The notes beneath the pieces were generated by a model. The model saw nothing but the letters and a program-made list of their open reading frames with translations. It was not told the origin of the DNA and ran no database searches. The position numbers and the translations under genes are program-made. A stretch of DNA of 64,000 nt from the NCBI GenBank assembly GCA_910579515.1, contig CAJTUV010000005.1, positions 82,245-146,244 of the forward strand. The letters run 5' to 3'. Position 1 is the first letter of the stretch, and each line of letters opens with the position of its first letter. Shown here piece after piece: positions 24,620 to 32,867 of this stretch. The stretch comes from an uncultured Hungatella sp. GTDB taxonomy: Bacteria; Bacillota; Clostridia; Lachnospirales; Lachnospiraceae.

Positions 24620-25476
24620 CGTGAATTTTTATCTTTTTTATTTTCATGCTGGTAAAAGGCCGCAGGCGTCCATGGATATTTCTCCATCACCTGATCTTGA
24701 AATTCTTTCAAATCTTTCAGGCAGTTTACCACATTCCCCATATCCATTTCTTCTACAAGCGTGCAAATAAGCGCCTTTCCTCTGTCTGCCAGCTCCTGAC
24801 GCCGCTCTGGAGTTGAAATCGACGGCGTGCTCATATGATCCGACTTCTCGCCGAAGTAATAGCCAGCAGCCCCGCTTTCGTAAGCAAGCCCTTTTAAAAT
24901 CGAGAACTTTCTGACGCTGGATTCCTTTTGATGTTCATATTCTGTTGTCAATGGAATATCCTCCAAACGTCCAAAAATGTCATATGCTCCCATCGTAATC
25001 GCATGAAAATCATCCATGCTTTTGAAAATATGCTTTGCCTGTTTGAATAACTGCATAGTCAAATCCAGATACAAAATCGGCACTCCGTAATGGTCCATGA
25101 AATCCCGCACGACAGGGCAGATAGTAATATGGGCAGGGCCATGGAAACTTATGTAAATCTGCCGACGAAATCCCTGACGGTAAAGACTCTCGGCAATTCC
25201 GTACAGATAATCCATTCCCTGACGGACGCTGACTTGTACGGTTCCTCTCCCGGTGGTGGTTGCACCTGCATAAAAATACGGAAGTCCTGTCAGCACCAGG
25301 CCATCGCAGTTTTCCGCCATTCTCAGCGCAATGGCCTCGCTGATCACTGTCTCACAATCCAGCGGAAAACCTCCATGAAGCTCCACGGTTCCAACCGGAA
25401 CGATGATAATATCATTGTTTTCCAGATACGTTTCCACCTCGTCGTTTAACATTTTAGGTAATATTCTTGTTCTCAT
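24592..25476 (-). CDS. Creatininase family protein (divergent metal site)
   Basis: A 294-residue member of the creatininase/MftE fold family. The first metal site is visible as VPVGTVELHGGFPLD near residue 30, and a second as ISFHGPAHITI near 119. In creatininase the block reads E-x-H-G-x-H-L-P-L-x-T-D; here the second His is missing and the TD position reads CE, so the metal set differs and the substrate is probably not creatinine. The ATG at 25476 has GAGGAG nine bases upstream; the frame is open to 25503. It stands alone between a broken gene and galE. The reaction cannot be predicted. Confidence 0.75.
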   Translation of the reverse strand: MRTRILPKMLNDEVETYLENNDIIIVPVGTVELHGGFPLDCETVISEAIALRMAENCDGLVLTGLPYFYAGATTTGRGTVQVSVRQGMDYLYGIAESLYRQGFRRQIYISFHGPAHITICPVVRDFMDHYGVPILYLDLTMQLFKQAKHIFKSMDDFHAITMGAYDIFGRLEDIPLTTEYEHQKESSVRKFSILKGLAYESGAAGYYFGEKSDHMSTPSISTPERRQELADRGKALICTLVEEMDMGNVVNCLKDLKEFQDQVMEKYPWTPAAFYQHENKKDKNSRCISQPSPL

Positions 25477-25506
25477 AAATTTTTCTCCTCGTTTTTGTAT
25501 CAAATT

Positions 25507-27025
25507 TTATTGTATCAGCACCGTTTTTCCTTCAAACGCAAATCCATATTTACGAATCCGTTCTGATGCAATCCCTCTGGCTTCTAAATCTGACGCATAT
25601 TTCTGTTCTTCAATCTGTTTTAGCGCAGCATTCACAGTATCCTCCAGGGACTTCTCCACCCCTGAATCCTTAACCTTAAATTCCATGATTATGGCATTGT
25701 TTGTTTCATTTTTTGGCTCCATCACCACATCATATCTTCCAAAACCGCTTTCCCGATTAGAAGTGATGACATAACGGTCTGCCAGCTCCACAGTCAGTCC
25801 CAGTACAAAGCCATGGTAAAACCTCTCTGGCTGGGTCTCCATAGAAGGATTCTTCCCACCGTCAAAATAGCTGAATGTTGCCAGAGCCACCCGGTTCATA
25901 TAGGCATTCATGGATTTTACGTCATCCTGCAAAAGCGCCCTGATAAAGCCATTGTAGATTGTCCCCATACTGGAAAACCATTTCCGGATCATTTTTTGGA
26001 ACATAATCTGTACTTCTTTATTGGTCAAAGCCAGCTCATACATCTCTGCTCCTGTATCTTCATTCAGAGTACAGCTTTCCACTTTCAGATATCCGCTGGT
26101 CAGAAAAAGACTCCAAATGGCATTCTCATCCATGTCCAGCTGGTCAAAAATAATCTGTTCATCAATTTCTTTGTACAGATGGCCGCCTTTGAGAAGGTTC
26201 TTCATGGATATTTTGATCTCTGCGCTCCCCTCTCTTATCAGCTTGTCTACCAGACCATTGCTGCTGGTGTTGGCCCAGTAGGTGGAAAGCTTTCCCGTTT
26301 TCAGATAATTTATGATAGACCAGGGATTATAGATATCCCTGCATTTTCCAAAAGTAAATCCGTCATACCATCTTTTAACATCAATATGCTTATTTTGCAT
26401 CCCATACTCATCCAGTGCGGCAAACACCTCTTCCTCTGTAAAGCCAAAGCAATCACCATACATCTTTGAAGTCGATGTGAAGAGGTGTATCGTACTCATC
26501 CAGCAGAATAATCACTTTTTTCCCATAATAGCGGTACAGGAACTCGGATAGCGTGCACAGAGACGAAACAGCAGAATAATGCTCCATATCAACAGAGATG
26601 CTTTTTATAAAATCCTTCTCCTTTTCATTCAGACTGTCTTCTTTCAGCAAAAATTCATACTGGTTATACAATTTTTCGATAAGATAAAACAAACTTTTCT
26701 TTGCCTCGGAGAACGAAGACGACTTTATTCCGGCAAAACTTAAGAAGATAACCGGCCAGGTTCCCTGAAGATTTCGATATTTCTCATAGTTCCAGATCGA
26801 CAGCCCTTCAAAAACTCCCCCCTGTCCTGCATACTCTACAGAGAGAAATCTCTCCAGCATATTCATATTTAACGTTTTGCCGAATCTGCGGGGACGGGTG
26901 ATCAGAGTCACATCATCCCGGTTTTCCCACCACTGCCTGATAAAATCTGTCTTATCAATATAAAAAGTATTCTCCGATATCAGTTTTTCAAAACTCTGAA
27001 TGCCAATTCCTACGGTTCTTGCCAT
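25507..27025 (-). pseudogene. AAA-ATPase-like / PD-(D/E)XK (DUF1703) gene, broken by internal deletion and frameshift
   Basis: Two consecutive frames make up one family member. The first (start ATG 27025, stop 26453) has the AAA-ATPase-like N-terminus: FYIDKTDFIRQWWE, the degenerate Walker A RPRRFGKT, and Walker B IILLDEYDTP. The second frame continues with YGDCFGFTEEEVFAALDEYG and RWYDGFTFGK and ends with the nuclease-like domain (FGRYDVVMEPK, AIIMEFKV). About 50-60 residues that normally lie between DEYDTP and the YxDCFGFT block are missing and the frame changes in 26453-26499. So this is an inactivated copy by deletion. A good promoter remains upstream. These genes are often multicopy in gut Clostridia and Bacteroides; their role is unknown. 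Confidence 0.85.
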
Positions 27026-27079
27026 ATGCATTTCCCCCATACTCTGTCAACAGACTCTGCTTCCACTGGACCTGATTTC

Positions 27080-27108
27080 ATTATATCCATTCTTCCCAGA
27101 ACACACAA
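27080..27108 (-). promoter_or_regulatory. Promoter of the broken AAA-ATPase-like gene
   Basis: On the minus strand TTGTGT (27108-27103) and perfect TATAAT (27085-27080) are 17 bases apart, about 50 bases upstream of the ATG at 27025. Confidence 0.65.
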
Positions 27109-27246
27109 GAAAATCTTCAAAACCTGAACTTGCCTTTTCCAGAATCCATGTCCGTTTTGTCGTCAAAAAAGATAGAGCCGGTGCAGCCACATATACTCCA
27201 AACCGTCCCTATCCCATTTTTCACATATCTTCCGTTCTTCCACTTT

Positions 27247-27876
27247 CTACACTGTACACCCCATCCCACGCCTCAGCTTCTCCACCGCCTTCTTCTCAAT
27301 CCTGCTTACATAACTCCGCGATATCCCAATAGCCTGTGCGATCTCCCTCTGGGTATACTCCTTACTTCCAAACAGCCCATACCTCATTTGCACCACAGTC
27401 TGTTCATTGGGTTTTAAGCATTTTTTGAACGCCTGATACAGTTCCTTAATATCCTGGTCAAGAATCAGCTCCTCCAGAGTATTCCGATTTTCCATTTCAA
27501 TCACATCCACAAGACTCACGGTCTCCCCGTCCTTATCCACGCCGATAGGTTCATAGAGAGATACTTCTTTGGAATATTTTTTGTGGGCCCGCAAAAGCAT
27601 CAGAATTTCATTCTCCACACACTTGGCCGCATAGGTGGCGAGGCGGGAGCCTCGGTCCACATTAAACGTATTCACCGCTTTAATCAGCCCAATGGTTCCC
27701 ACAGAAAGCAGGTCCTCTGTATCATAATCTGTATACTGATATTTTTTCACCACATGAGCCACCAACCGCATATTATGTTCAATCAACGCCATTCTGGCTT
27801 CCTGGTCGCCCTCTTTTAAGCGTTCCAGGCATTCCCGTTCCTCACGGGCCGTCAGGGGTTTGGGAAAGGTTTTCAA
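27247..27876 (-). CDS. sigK: Sporulation sigma factor SigK (no pro-sequence, uninterrupted)
   Basis: Late mother-cell sigma factor. The 209-residue protein starts MKTFPKPLTAREERECLE, that is, directly at the mature end; the 20-residue membrane pro-sequence known from Bacillus is absent, as in Clostridioides difficile. Region 2 is clear (NMRLVAHVVKKYQYTDYDTEDLLSVGTIGLIKAVNTF, DRGSRLATYAAKCVENEI) and region 4 has RYGLFGSKEYTQREIAQAIGISRSYVSRIEKKAV. No skin-type insertion splits it. Control must therefore be transcriptional; a SigK/SigE-type promoter lies just upstream. Confidence 0.92.
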   Translation of the reverse strand: MKTFPKPLTAREERECLERLKEGDQEARMALIEHNMRLVAHVVKKYQYTDYDTEDLLSVGTIGLIKAVNTFNVDRGSRLATYAAKCVENEILMLLRAHKKYSKEVSLYEPIGVDKDGETVSLVDVIEMENRNTLEELILDQDIKELYQAFKKCLKPNEQTVVQMRYGLFGSKEYTQREIAQAIGISRSYVSRIEKKAVEKLRRGMGCTV

Positions 27877-27906
27877 AGAAAGCCACCTTAAAGCTAAACT
27901 TAATCT

Positions 27907-27934
27907 TAGTTTATGCCCCAGCGGCTTTTGAAGT
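27907..27934 (-). promoter_or_regulatory. Candidate SigK/SigE-type promoter of sigK
   Basis: On the minus strand CATAAACTA (27915-27907) matches the SigK -10 pattern CATAnnnTA, and AC (27934-27933) lies 17 bases upstream at the SigK -35 position. It is about 30 bases before the sigK start. This fits autoregulation known in Bacillus; the -35 element is only two bases, so the match is suggestive. Confidence 0.5.
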
Positions 27935-27984
27935 GCTTTTACATATTTTTATCGGCTTATACTATTTTTAAAAATTTATTCTCC

Positions 27985-28512
27985 TCATAATTCACACTCC
28001 AGCTGACAATCATAAGGCTCCGCCTCCACATGAAATTTACTATACTCTTTGGCTTCCACACAACCCATTTTTTTATAGAAAGCCTGACTCTCCACAGCCG
28101 AATGAGCTGAAATATACAGTTTTTTCGCTCCCCTGCATTTCGCCCACTCCTTTGCTGCAAGAAACAAAGAAGCTCCGATTCCCCTGCCCCGCATATCCTC
28201 TGACACATGGATGCTGGTCAAATCCAGATACCGATTCTCACCGCCAAAAAATGCAGACTCAACAGAGACAAAGCCCTTTAACACCCCTTCCAAAAAAGCG
28301 GCGTAGACAAACCCGCCGGTCCTAATCGTATTCTTCAGACAAGAGATCAATGTATCATAATCCTCTTTTGACCAATCATCCACAAACGGGTCCACCTTGA
28401 CCACCCACTGTCCCTTCTCCCTTCTCCAGCAGTCTGTCACAATCTGACGGCGGATAAAGCCTGCAAACAACGTTTGCGACAACTCCTCTGCCTCTAAAAT
28501 CTTAAACTCCAT
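27985..28512 (-). CDS. GNAT family N-acetyltransferase
   Basis: A 175-residue GCN5-type acetyltransferase. The acetyl-CoA pyrophosphate loop is visible as DMRGRGIGASLFLAAKEWAK near residue 108, preceded by the beta-4 strand LDLTSIHVSE and followed by KKLYISAHSAVESQAFYKKMGC. Substrate cannot be read from sequence. It is monocistronic and divergent from the helical protein at 28671. Confidence 0.9.
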   Translation of the reverse strand: MEFKILEAEELSQTLFAGFIRRQIVTDCWRREKGQWVVKVDPFVDDWSKEDYDTLISCLKNTIRTGGFVYAAFLEGVLKGFVSVESAFFGGENRYLDLTSIHVSEDMRGRGIGASLFLAAKEWAKCRGAKKLYISAHSAVESQAFYKKMGCVEAKEYSKFHVEAEPYDCQLECEL

Positions 28513-28551
28513 AACAATTCCATCCTCTGTATTCTATTTTGTCATATATTG

Positions 28552-28579
28552 ATTGTAGCACATTCCTGCTCTAAATCAA
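28552..28579 (-). promoter_or_regulatory. Candidate promoter of the acetyltransferase gene
   Basis: On the minus strand TTGATT (28579-28574) and TACAAT (28557-28552) are 16 bases apart. Confidence 0.4.
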
Positions 28580-28670
28580 AGTCGGAAACCATTTATCATT
28601 TCCATAATTTAGTCGATATATCACATATAGATACTCTATTGTAACCCACTCAGAAAAGGAGGGCGCCCTT

Positions 28671-29510
28671 ATGAACATAATGATGATCAGCTCTCTCAAT
28701 ACTTATACAAAAAATATGAGTATGCAGATGAAATGGCAGCAGAAGAAAGCTTCTGGAGATTACGGCGCCAGCAAAACCACATCTGCGAATCAAAAACTGG
28801 CAGAGCAAACCGAAGGACCGATGCTGCCAGAGAAAACCGACGAATCTGTTCAGGAGCTCAATAAGATTCGGACAAAGTTAAACACCGGCAAATCTCTGAC
28901 TTCCTCCGAGATGAAATTTCTGGAAAAACACGACCCCCAGATGTATAAAAAAGCCAAAGAAATCGAGATGGAACGTCAGGCCTATGAACAGGAACTAAAA
29001 CGCTGCAAAACAAAGGAAGAGGTACAGAGACTGAAAATGTCCAAAGCCGCTTCTGCTCTTAGCACTGTCAACGAGGTAAAAAATAACCCTAATATTCCTG
29101 AAGGCAAAAAGCTGGAACTGATTGTTCAGGAGCATTTAAAGTTTACCGCCGTCACAAAGGCTACTCAGGACTTTGTAGACAGCGGCCACTATTCCAAGCT
29201 GCCTTCCGAAGTAGAACAGCAAAAGGCAGAGAAGGATATGGAAGAGGCAAAGAAGGCGGAACAGAATATCACCGATAAGACCGACGACGTTCAAGTTCAG
29301 GCAGAGGAAGACGAGGAAGACACCGTCTCTGACAACGATGAAAAAAAGGCAGAAGATGTGATTTCAGATTCTAAAAAAAGCCGCGCAGAGGCAGAAGTTA
29401 CCCCAGAAGCCCGCAAGGTTAAATGGGCCAGAGCCCAGGCCGCCTATTCCAAAACTCAGGTAAGTATCGAAAACGCTTCCTCTGGTTTTGTGGATATTAA
29501 GGTAGGATAA
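28671..29510 (+). CDS. Unrecognised charged, mostly helical protein
   Basis: A 279-residue protein I do not recognise. It has a very strong ribosome binding site (AAAGGAGGGC) but no signal peptide or membrane segment. Residues 1-60 are polar and low in structure; about 60-170 look helical (VQELNKIRTKLNTGKSLTSSEMKFLEKHDP, then ERQAYEQELKRCKTKEEVQRLKMSKA); about 185-245 are a highly acidic and lysine-rich stretch (EEDEEDTVSDNDEKK). The 'T-G-K-S-L-T-S-S-E-M-x-F-L' piece resembles hinge motifs in other clostridial helical proteins only loosely. It is monocistronic, ends at a terminator, and may be a sporulation or structural protein; that is a guess. Confidence 0.75.
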   Translation: MNIMMISSLNTYTKNMSMQMKWQQKKASGDYGASKTTSANQKLAEQTEGPMLPEKTDESVQELNKIRTKLNTGKSLTSSEMKFLEKHDPQMYKKAKEIEMERQAYEQELKRCKTKEEVQRLKMSKAASALSTVNEVKNNPNIPEGKKLELIVQEHLKFTAVTKATQDFVDSGHYSKLPSEVEQQKAEKDMEEAKKAEQNITDKTDDVQVQAEEDEEDTVSDNDEKKAEDVISDSKKSRAEAEVTPEARKVKWARAQAAYSKTQVSIENASSGFVDIKVG

Positions 29511-29520
29511 TCAAACCATT

Positions 29521-29578
29521 AAAAATACTCCCTTTTTAGATAAGCATTCAGATATCCTTATCGAAAAGGAGTATTTTT
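29521..29578. terminator. Bidirectional rho-independent terminator
   Basis: Arms AAAAATACTCC (29521-29531) and its complement (29568-29578), extended by T4/A4 pairing, with an inner GATAAG/CTTATC hairpin (29539-29544, 29557-29562). A and T runs flank both sides. It separates the convergent genes at 28671 and 29601. Confidence 0.85.
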
Positions 29579-29600
29579 TATTGCCGTTTCTCTTGTTCTG

Positions 29601-30329
29601 TCAAAGGCGTAAAATCTCTGTTCCATCCCTTAATGCAACATATTCCTTGCCCTTATAAGAAAATATGGGCTCTGTGATCAGTTTTGGCTTCCTCTCTTTT
29701 AAGTTCTTTATAATCTCCTCACAGGTCTCCTTTGTCAAAAGCCCATTGTAGTAGGCGCTGTTCTCCCGCTTAGACAGAAACACAAGTCCCCGCTTATGAC
29801 CGCCGATTCCCGGAAGCTCCTCGGAATAAGCGCATAAAATCATGTCAGAAATCCTTCTGATATAACTCTCCCCGCCTATCATAGGAATCACGAGATAGTG
29901 TTTGGTAATCATGCAGCCAATCATAGGCTTCTTTTTACTGGTTCCCAAGATGGGAAAAGCCGGCACATTGCCGATGAGAATCATATCCGGTTCCATGATT
30001 TCCCTATCAACCTGTTTTACTTCTGCCTCGCCAAAGCCAGTCATCTTCTCATAATACAAAAGATAATTCGCAGCCTTTCGTTTCTGCCAAAGAATCCCCG
30101 AAAGAACCAGAACTCCCCCCAAGGCTCCCAAAATTCCGCCAAAGAAAAGCGCCTCTTTTACCGCTTTGACGGCTGCAAACATAGCAACCATCAAAGCAGC
30201 CATAAGCAGAAACGCGATTCCTCCCACAAAATAGATCTTGGACATACCGCCAGTCTTTCTTAAGCGCTGTAATACCCTGCCATCCTTCAAAATTTTCTGT
30301 CGTCTGTTGTCTTTTGCTGACAAAATCAT
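29601..30329 (-). CDS. Unrecognised membrane protein with two membrane segments
   Basis: A 242-residue protein not recognised. A basic N-terminus (KDNRRQKILKDGRVLQRLRK) precedes two hydrophobic segments at about residues 32-55 and 60-82. The rest is predicted to be cytoplasmic and looks like a beta-rich domain with PAFPILGTSKKKPMIGCMITKHYLVIPMIG near 123, reminiscent of PH-like domains, and an ending KYVALRDGTEILRL. It is 9 bases behind the purH formyltransferase gene and thus likely co-transcribed with purine synthesis, but nothing in the protein suggests a role there. Confidence 0.75.
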   Translation of the reverse strand: MILSAKDNRRQKILKDGRVLQRLRKTGGMSKIYFVGGIAFLLMAALMVAMFAAVKAVKEALFFGGILGALGGVLVLSGILWQKRKAANYLLYYEKMTGFGEAEVKQVDREIMEPDMILIGNVPAFPILGTSKKKPMIGCMITKHYLVIPMIGGESYIRRISDMILCAYSEELPGIGGHKRGLVFLSKRENSAYYNGLLTKETCEEIIKNLKERKPKLITEPIFSYKGKEYVALRDGTEILRL

Positions 30330-30338
30330 AGACAGCTC

Positions 30339-31517
30339 CTAATGATGGAACAAACGGATTCCCGTAAACACCATGGCCATGCCATACTTATTGCAGGTCT
30401 CTATCACATGATCGTCCCTAACGGATCCGCCTGGCTGGGCGATATATTTCACGCCGCTTTTGTGCGCCCGCTCAATATTGTCGCCAAAGGGGAAGAATGC
30501 GTCAGAGCCCAAGGTTACGTCCTTCATCTGATCAAGCCACGCTCTCTTTTCCTCTCTGGTAAACACTGGCGGCTTCACCTTAAACAGTTTCTCCCAGACG
30601 CCATCTGCCAAAACATCCATATACTCCTCGCCAATATAAACGTCTATGGCGTTGTCTCTGTCTGCCCGCTTTATCCCGTCAACAAACTCCAGGCCCAACA
30701 CCTGGGGAGCCTGACGCAGAAACCAGTTGTCCGCCTTATTGCCTGCCAGTCTGGTACAGTGAACTCTGGACTGTTGCCCCGCTCCGATTCCGATGGCCTG
30801 ACCATCCTTCACATAACATACCGAGTTGGACTGAGTATACTTTAACGTAATCAGAGAAATCATCAAGTCTCTCTTGGCCGCATCAGGAATCTCCTTATAG
30901 TCTGTGACTACGTTGGCCAAAAGCTCCTCATTAATATCCAGCTCATTTCTCCCCTGCTCAAACACGATTCCAAAGACCTGCTTGCGCTCAATAGGGTCTG
31001 GCACATACGCCTCGTCCATCTGAATCACACAGTAATTTCCATTTTTCTTGGATTTCAAAATCTCCAGAGCCTCCGGCTCAAATCCAGGGGCTATGACGCC
31101 ATCGGACACCTCTCTTTTCATGATCCTGGCAGTATCCACATCGCAGACGTCAGATAAGGCAATAAAATCCCCAAAAGAAGACATTCTGTCTGCGCCTCTG
31201 GCCCTGGCATAGGCGCAGGCCAAAGGAGACAAAGTTCCCATGTCCTCAACCCAGTAAATCTTTGCCAAGGTCTCATCCAGAGGAAGACCTACCGCCGCTC
31301 CAGCCGGAGAAACATGCTTAAAAGAGGCGGCCGCCGGAAGATTTGTGGCCTTTTTAAGCTCTCTTACCAGCTGCCAGCCGTTAAAAGCGTCCAAAAAGTT
31401 AATATACCCAGGCCGGCCGCTGAGCACTGTAATAGGCAGTTTTTTCTCCCCCTCCATAAAAATCCTGGAAGGCTTTTGGTTCGGATTACACCCGTACTTT
31501 AACTCCAATTCCCTCAT
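30339..31517 (-). CDS. purH: AICAR formyltransferase, stand-alone (PurH C-terminal domain type)
   Basis: Ninth step of purine synthesis: formylation of AICAR using 10-formyl-THF. At 392 residues it holds only the formyltransferase part of PurH; the usual N-terminal IMP cyclohydrolase (MGS-like) domain is absent. Motifs: ELKYGCNPNQKPSRIF at the start, AAASFKHVSPAGAAVGLPL near 65 (active-site K-H), and the C-terminal SDAFFPFGDNIERAHKSGVKYIAQPGGSVRDD. The missing cyclohydrolase is supplied by the purO-type gene 18 bases upstream. This two-gene layout is typical of Lachnospiraceae and relatives. Confidence 0.93.
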   Translation of the reverse strand: MRELELKYGCNPNQKPSRIFMEGEKKLPITVLSGRPGYINFLDAFNGWQLVRELKKATNLPAAASFKHVSPAGAAVGLPLDETLAKIYWVEDMGTLSPLACAYARARGADRMSSFGDFIALSDVCDVDTARIMKREVSDGVIAPGFEPEALEILKSKKNGNYCVIQMDEAYVPDPIERKQVFGIVFEQGRNELDINEELLANVVTDYKEIPDAAKRDLMISLITLKYTQSNSVCYVKDGQAIGIGAGQQSRVHCTRLAGNKADNWFLRQAPQVLGLEFVDGIKRADRDNAIDVYIGEEYMDVLADGVWEKLFKVKPPVFTREEKRAWLDQMKDVTLGSDAFFPFGDNIERAHKSGVKYIAQPGGSVRDDHVIETCNKYGMAMVFTGIRLFHH

Positions 31518-31535
31518 CGTCTTTCTCCCTTTCGT

Positions 31536-32249
31536 CTAATGATTTTTATTCACAATCCTGGTCTCATATGTTCCTGTGGCAATATCCACATAGCGGACAA
31601 ACAAAGACACCTTATTCTCCTCATTCAAATTTTCCCACAGCAGATTCGTAAACTCCTCTATGGAATCTGGAATATTCACCTTCTTAGGCTCCCCTTCAAA
31701 ACTTGGCAGCGGATTGCCGTCTCCTATATAGGTATGGATAAAATGTCCCTCTCCTGCCATAGGGTTTTCATAGGCAAAAGTAAAACGATTGCAGGAAGCC
31801 GGATTGCCGTCTGCGCTTTTCAAAATCGACATAGCATAGTTAAACTTCCCGTTCTCAATATGTAAAATTCCTGAAATCCTGGGCGTATAATTAGGTCCGT
31901 CCGGTTCAAACTCCCTGGAACGAAGGCTCTGCTCAAACGTTAACTGCTTGTCCATCCCCTCGTAAATCGTATCTGTCTGATCTCCGTTGGTCACAATCGT
32001 CTTGTTCCCCAGTACACGAACCGGCGCATAAATCACCAGACTTGGGTCCGTCATCTTAGACGGTTCAAAAGCCTGGGTGCGGATCCCTTCTCCATCCTTG
32101 ACAAACACTCTGTTTCGGCTGTTCTCACTTCTTCCCATAATAAAATACGCCGCCCCAGCCTTCAAGCCGTCCGGCGTCTTCCCAATCACGATTCCCCTTC
32201 CCGGGTATGAATTACTCTTTAATTCTTCTGCAAGATCAAAGATTTTCAT
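31536..32249 (-). CDS. purO: IMP cyclohydrolase, archaeal PurO type
   Basis: Last step of IMP synthesis: ring closure of FAICAR. A 237-residue protein of the PF07826 (archaeal PurO-like, NTN-hydrolase fold) family: NSYPGRGIVIGKTPDG and AAYFIMGRSENSRNRVF at the start, NGDQTDTIYEGM near 93, EPDGPNYTPRISGIL, and FTFAYENPMAGEGHFIHTYIGDGNPLPSF. The ATG at 32249 follows GGAGGAAGCC. It is translated ahead of the stand-alone formyltransferase. A TATAAT (32278-32273) and a 30-base palindrome sit just upstream. Confidence 0.88.
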   Translation of the reverse strand: MKIFDLAEELKSNSYPGRGIVIGKTPDGLKAGAAYFIMGRSENSRNRVFVKDGEGIRTQAFEPSKMTDPSLVIYAPVRVLGNKTIVTNGDQTDTIYEGMDKQLTFEQSLRSREFEPDGPNYTPRISGILHIENGKFNYAMSILKSADGNPASCNRFTFAYENPMAGEGHFIHTYIGDGNPLPSFEGEPKKVNIPDSIEEFTNLLWENLNEENKVSLFVRYVDIATGTYETRIVNKNH

Positions 32250-32295
32250 GGCTTCCTCCATTAAAAAACTAAATTATAAGCGCCTCTTGTGGTCA

Positions 32296-32325
32296 GAAAA
32301 AAGGGTACGATCGTACCCTTTTTTC
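32296..32325. terminator. Perfect 30-base palindrome: terminator or operator upstream of purO
   Basis: The core GGGTACGATCGTACCC (32303-32318) is flanked by A6 and T6, and G/C at the outer ends, making a perfect 30-base palindrome. It would be a terminator in both directions for the P-loop gene. It also ends 17 bases upstream of a TATAAT (32278-32273), so it covers the -35 position of the purO promoter and could bind a dimeric repressor. Confidence 0.7.
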
Positions 32326-32374
32326 AACGGACCTCAAGCCATCTATCAACCAAAGCACGTTCCTCTGGTTTCAT
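32324..32374 (-). CDS. Possible 16-residue ORF between the P-loop gene and the palindrome
   Basis: Fourteen bases after the P-loop gene, an ATG (32374) with AAAAGGA about 10 bases upstream opens a 16-codon frame, MKPEERALVDRWLEVR, whose TGA overlaps the edge of the 30-base palindrome. Its composition is protein-like and its stop-to-hairpin spacing is like that of leader peptides, although it has no runs of a regulatory codon. It could be a small protein, the remnant of a longer one, or chance. Confidence 0.3.
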   Translation of the reverse strand: MKPEERALVDRWLEVR

Positions 32375-32387
32375 GACTTTTGTCCTT

Positions 32388-32807
32388 TTATAATGAAATA
32401 ATGACGTCTTTTTTCGCATTCTCTGGCAGTTCGTCTGCATCCATGGAAACACTCAGCACAAAAGTCACATGGAACTTCTCTCCAATCGTTTCCAGCTCTG
32501 CAATGGTCTCAGAGATGTCCTGCCCCTCTAAACAAGCCAACTTTAAAAAGCTATCTAAAAACATCATTTCCAGGTCATGGTCCTGGGAGATGATGCCGCA
32601 AATAAAACCAACAAACCCTGAACTATCTTTAATGTCAAACCCTTTTACATTAATCAGACGAATCTTATTACTCAATTCGTACATATGCTTGGAACTTTTG
32701 TCCAGATATACGATAGACCCCTGTGCTTCCTTGATGGTAGCATTGGCTTTGTCTAACAGATATTTTGTCTTTCCTTTTCCCTTTCTTCCAGCGATAATCT
32801 GCACCAT
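32388..32807 (-). CDS. Small P-loop protein, clostridial (often called PilT-like)
   Basis: A 139-residue protein with an N-terminal Walker A-like loop (IIAGRKGKGKTKYLLDKAN) followed by strands such as SIVYLDKSSKHMYEL, RLINVKGFDIKDSSGFVGFICGIISQDHDLEMMFLDSFLKL and VTFVLSVSMDADELPENAKKDVI. Homologues are common in clostridia, usually annotated as hypothetical or twitching-motility-like ATPase on the P-loop alone. No true PilT domains are present. It has a good promoter of its own. Function unknown. Confidence 0.8.
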   Translation of the reverse strand: MVQIIAGRKGKGKTKYLLDKANATIKEAQGSIVYLDKSSKHMYELSNKIRLINVKGFDIKDSSGFVGFICGIISQDHDLEMMFLDSFLKLACLEGQDISETIAELETIGEKFHVTFVLSVSMDADELPENAKKDVIISL

Positions 32808-32867
32808 AATTACATGCCCTCCTTGAGTTTATTGGTTTTGTATGAAAAGTTTATTTATTTTTCTTTA

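Noticed and set aside
26500..27040. Two independent genes at 26453-27040 and 25507-26499
   Set aside because: Motif order shows they are the two halves of one AAA-ATPase-like/nuclease protein with a deletion at the junction.
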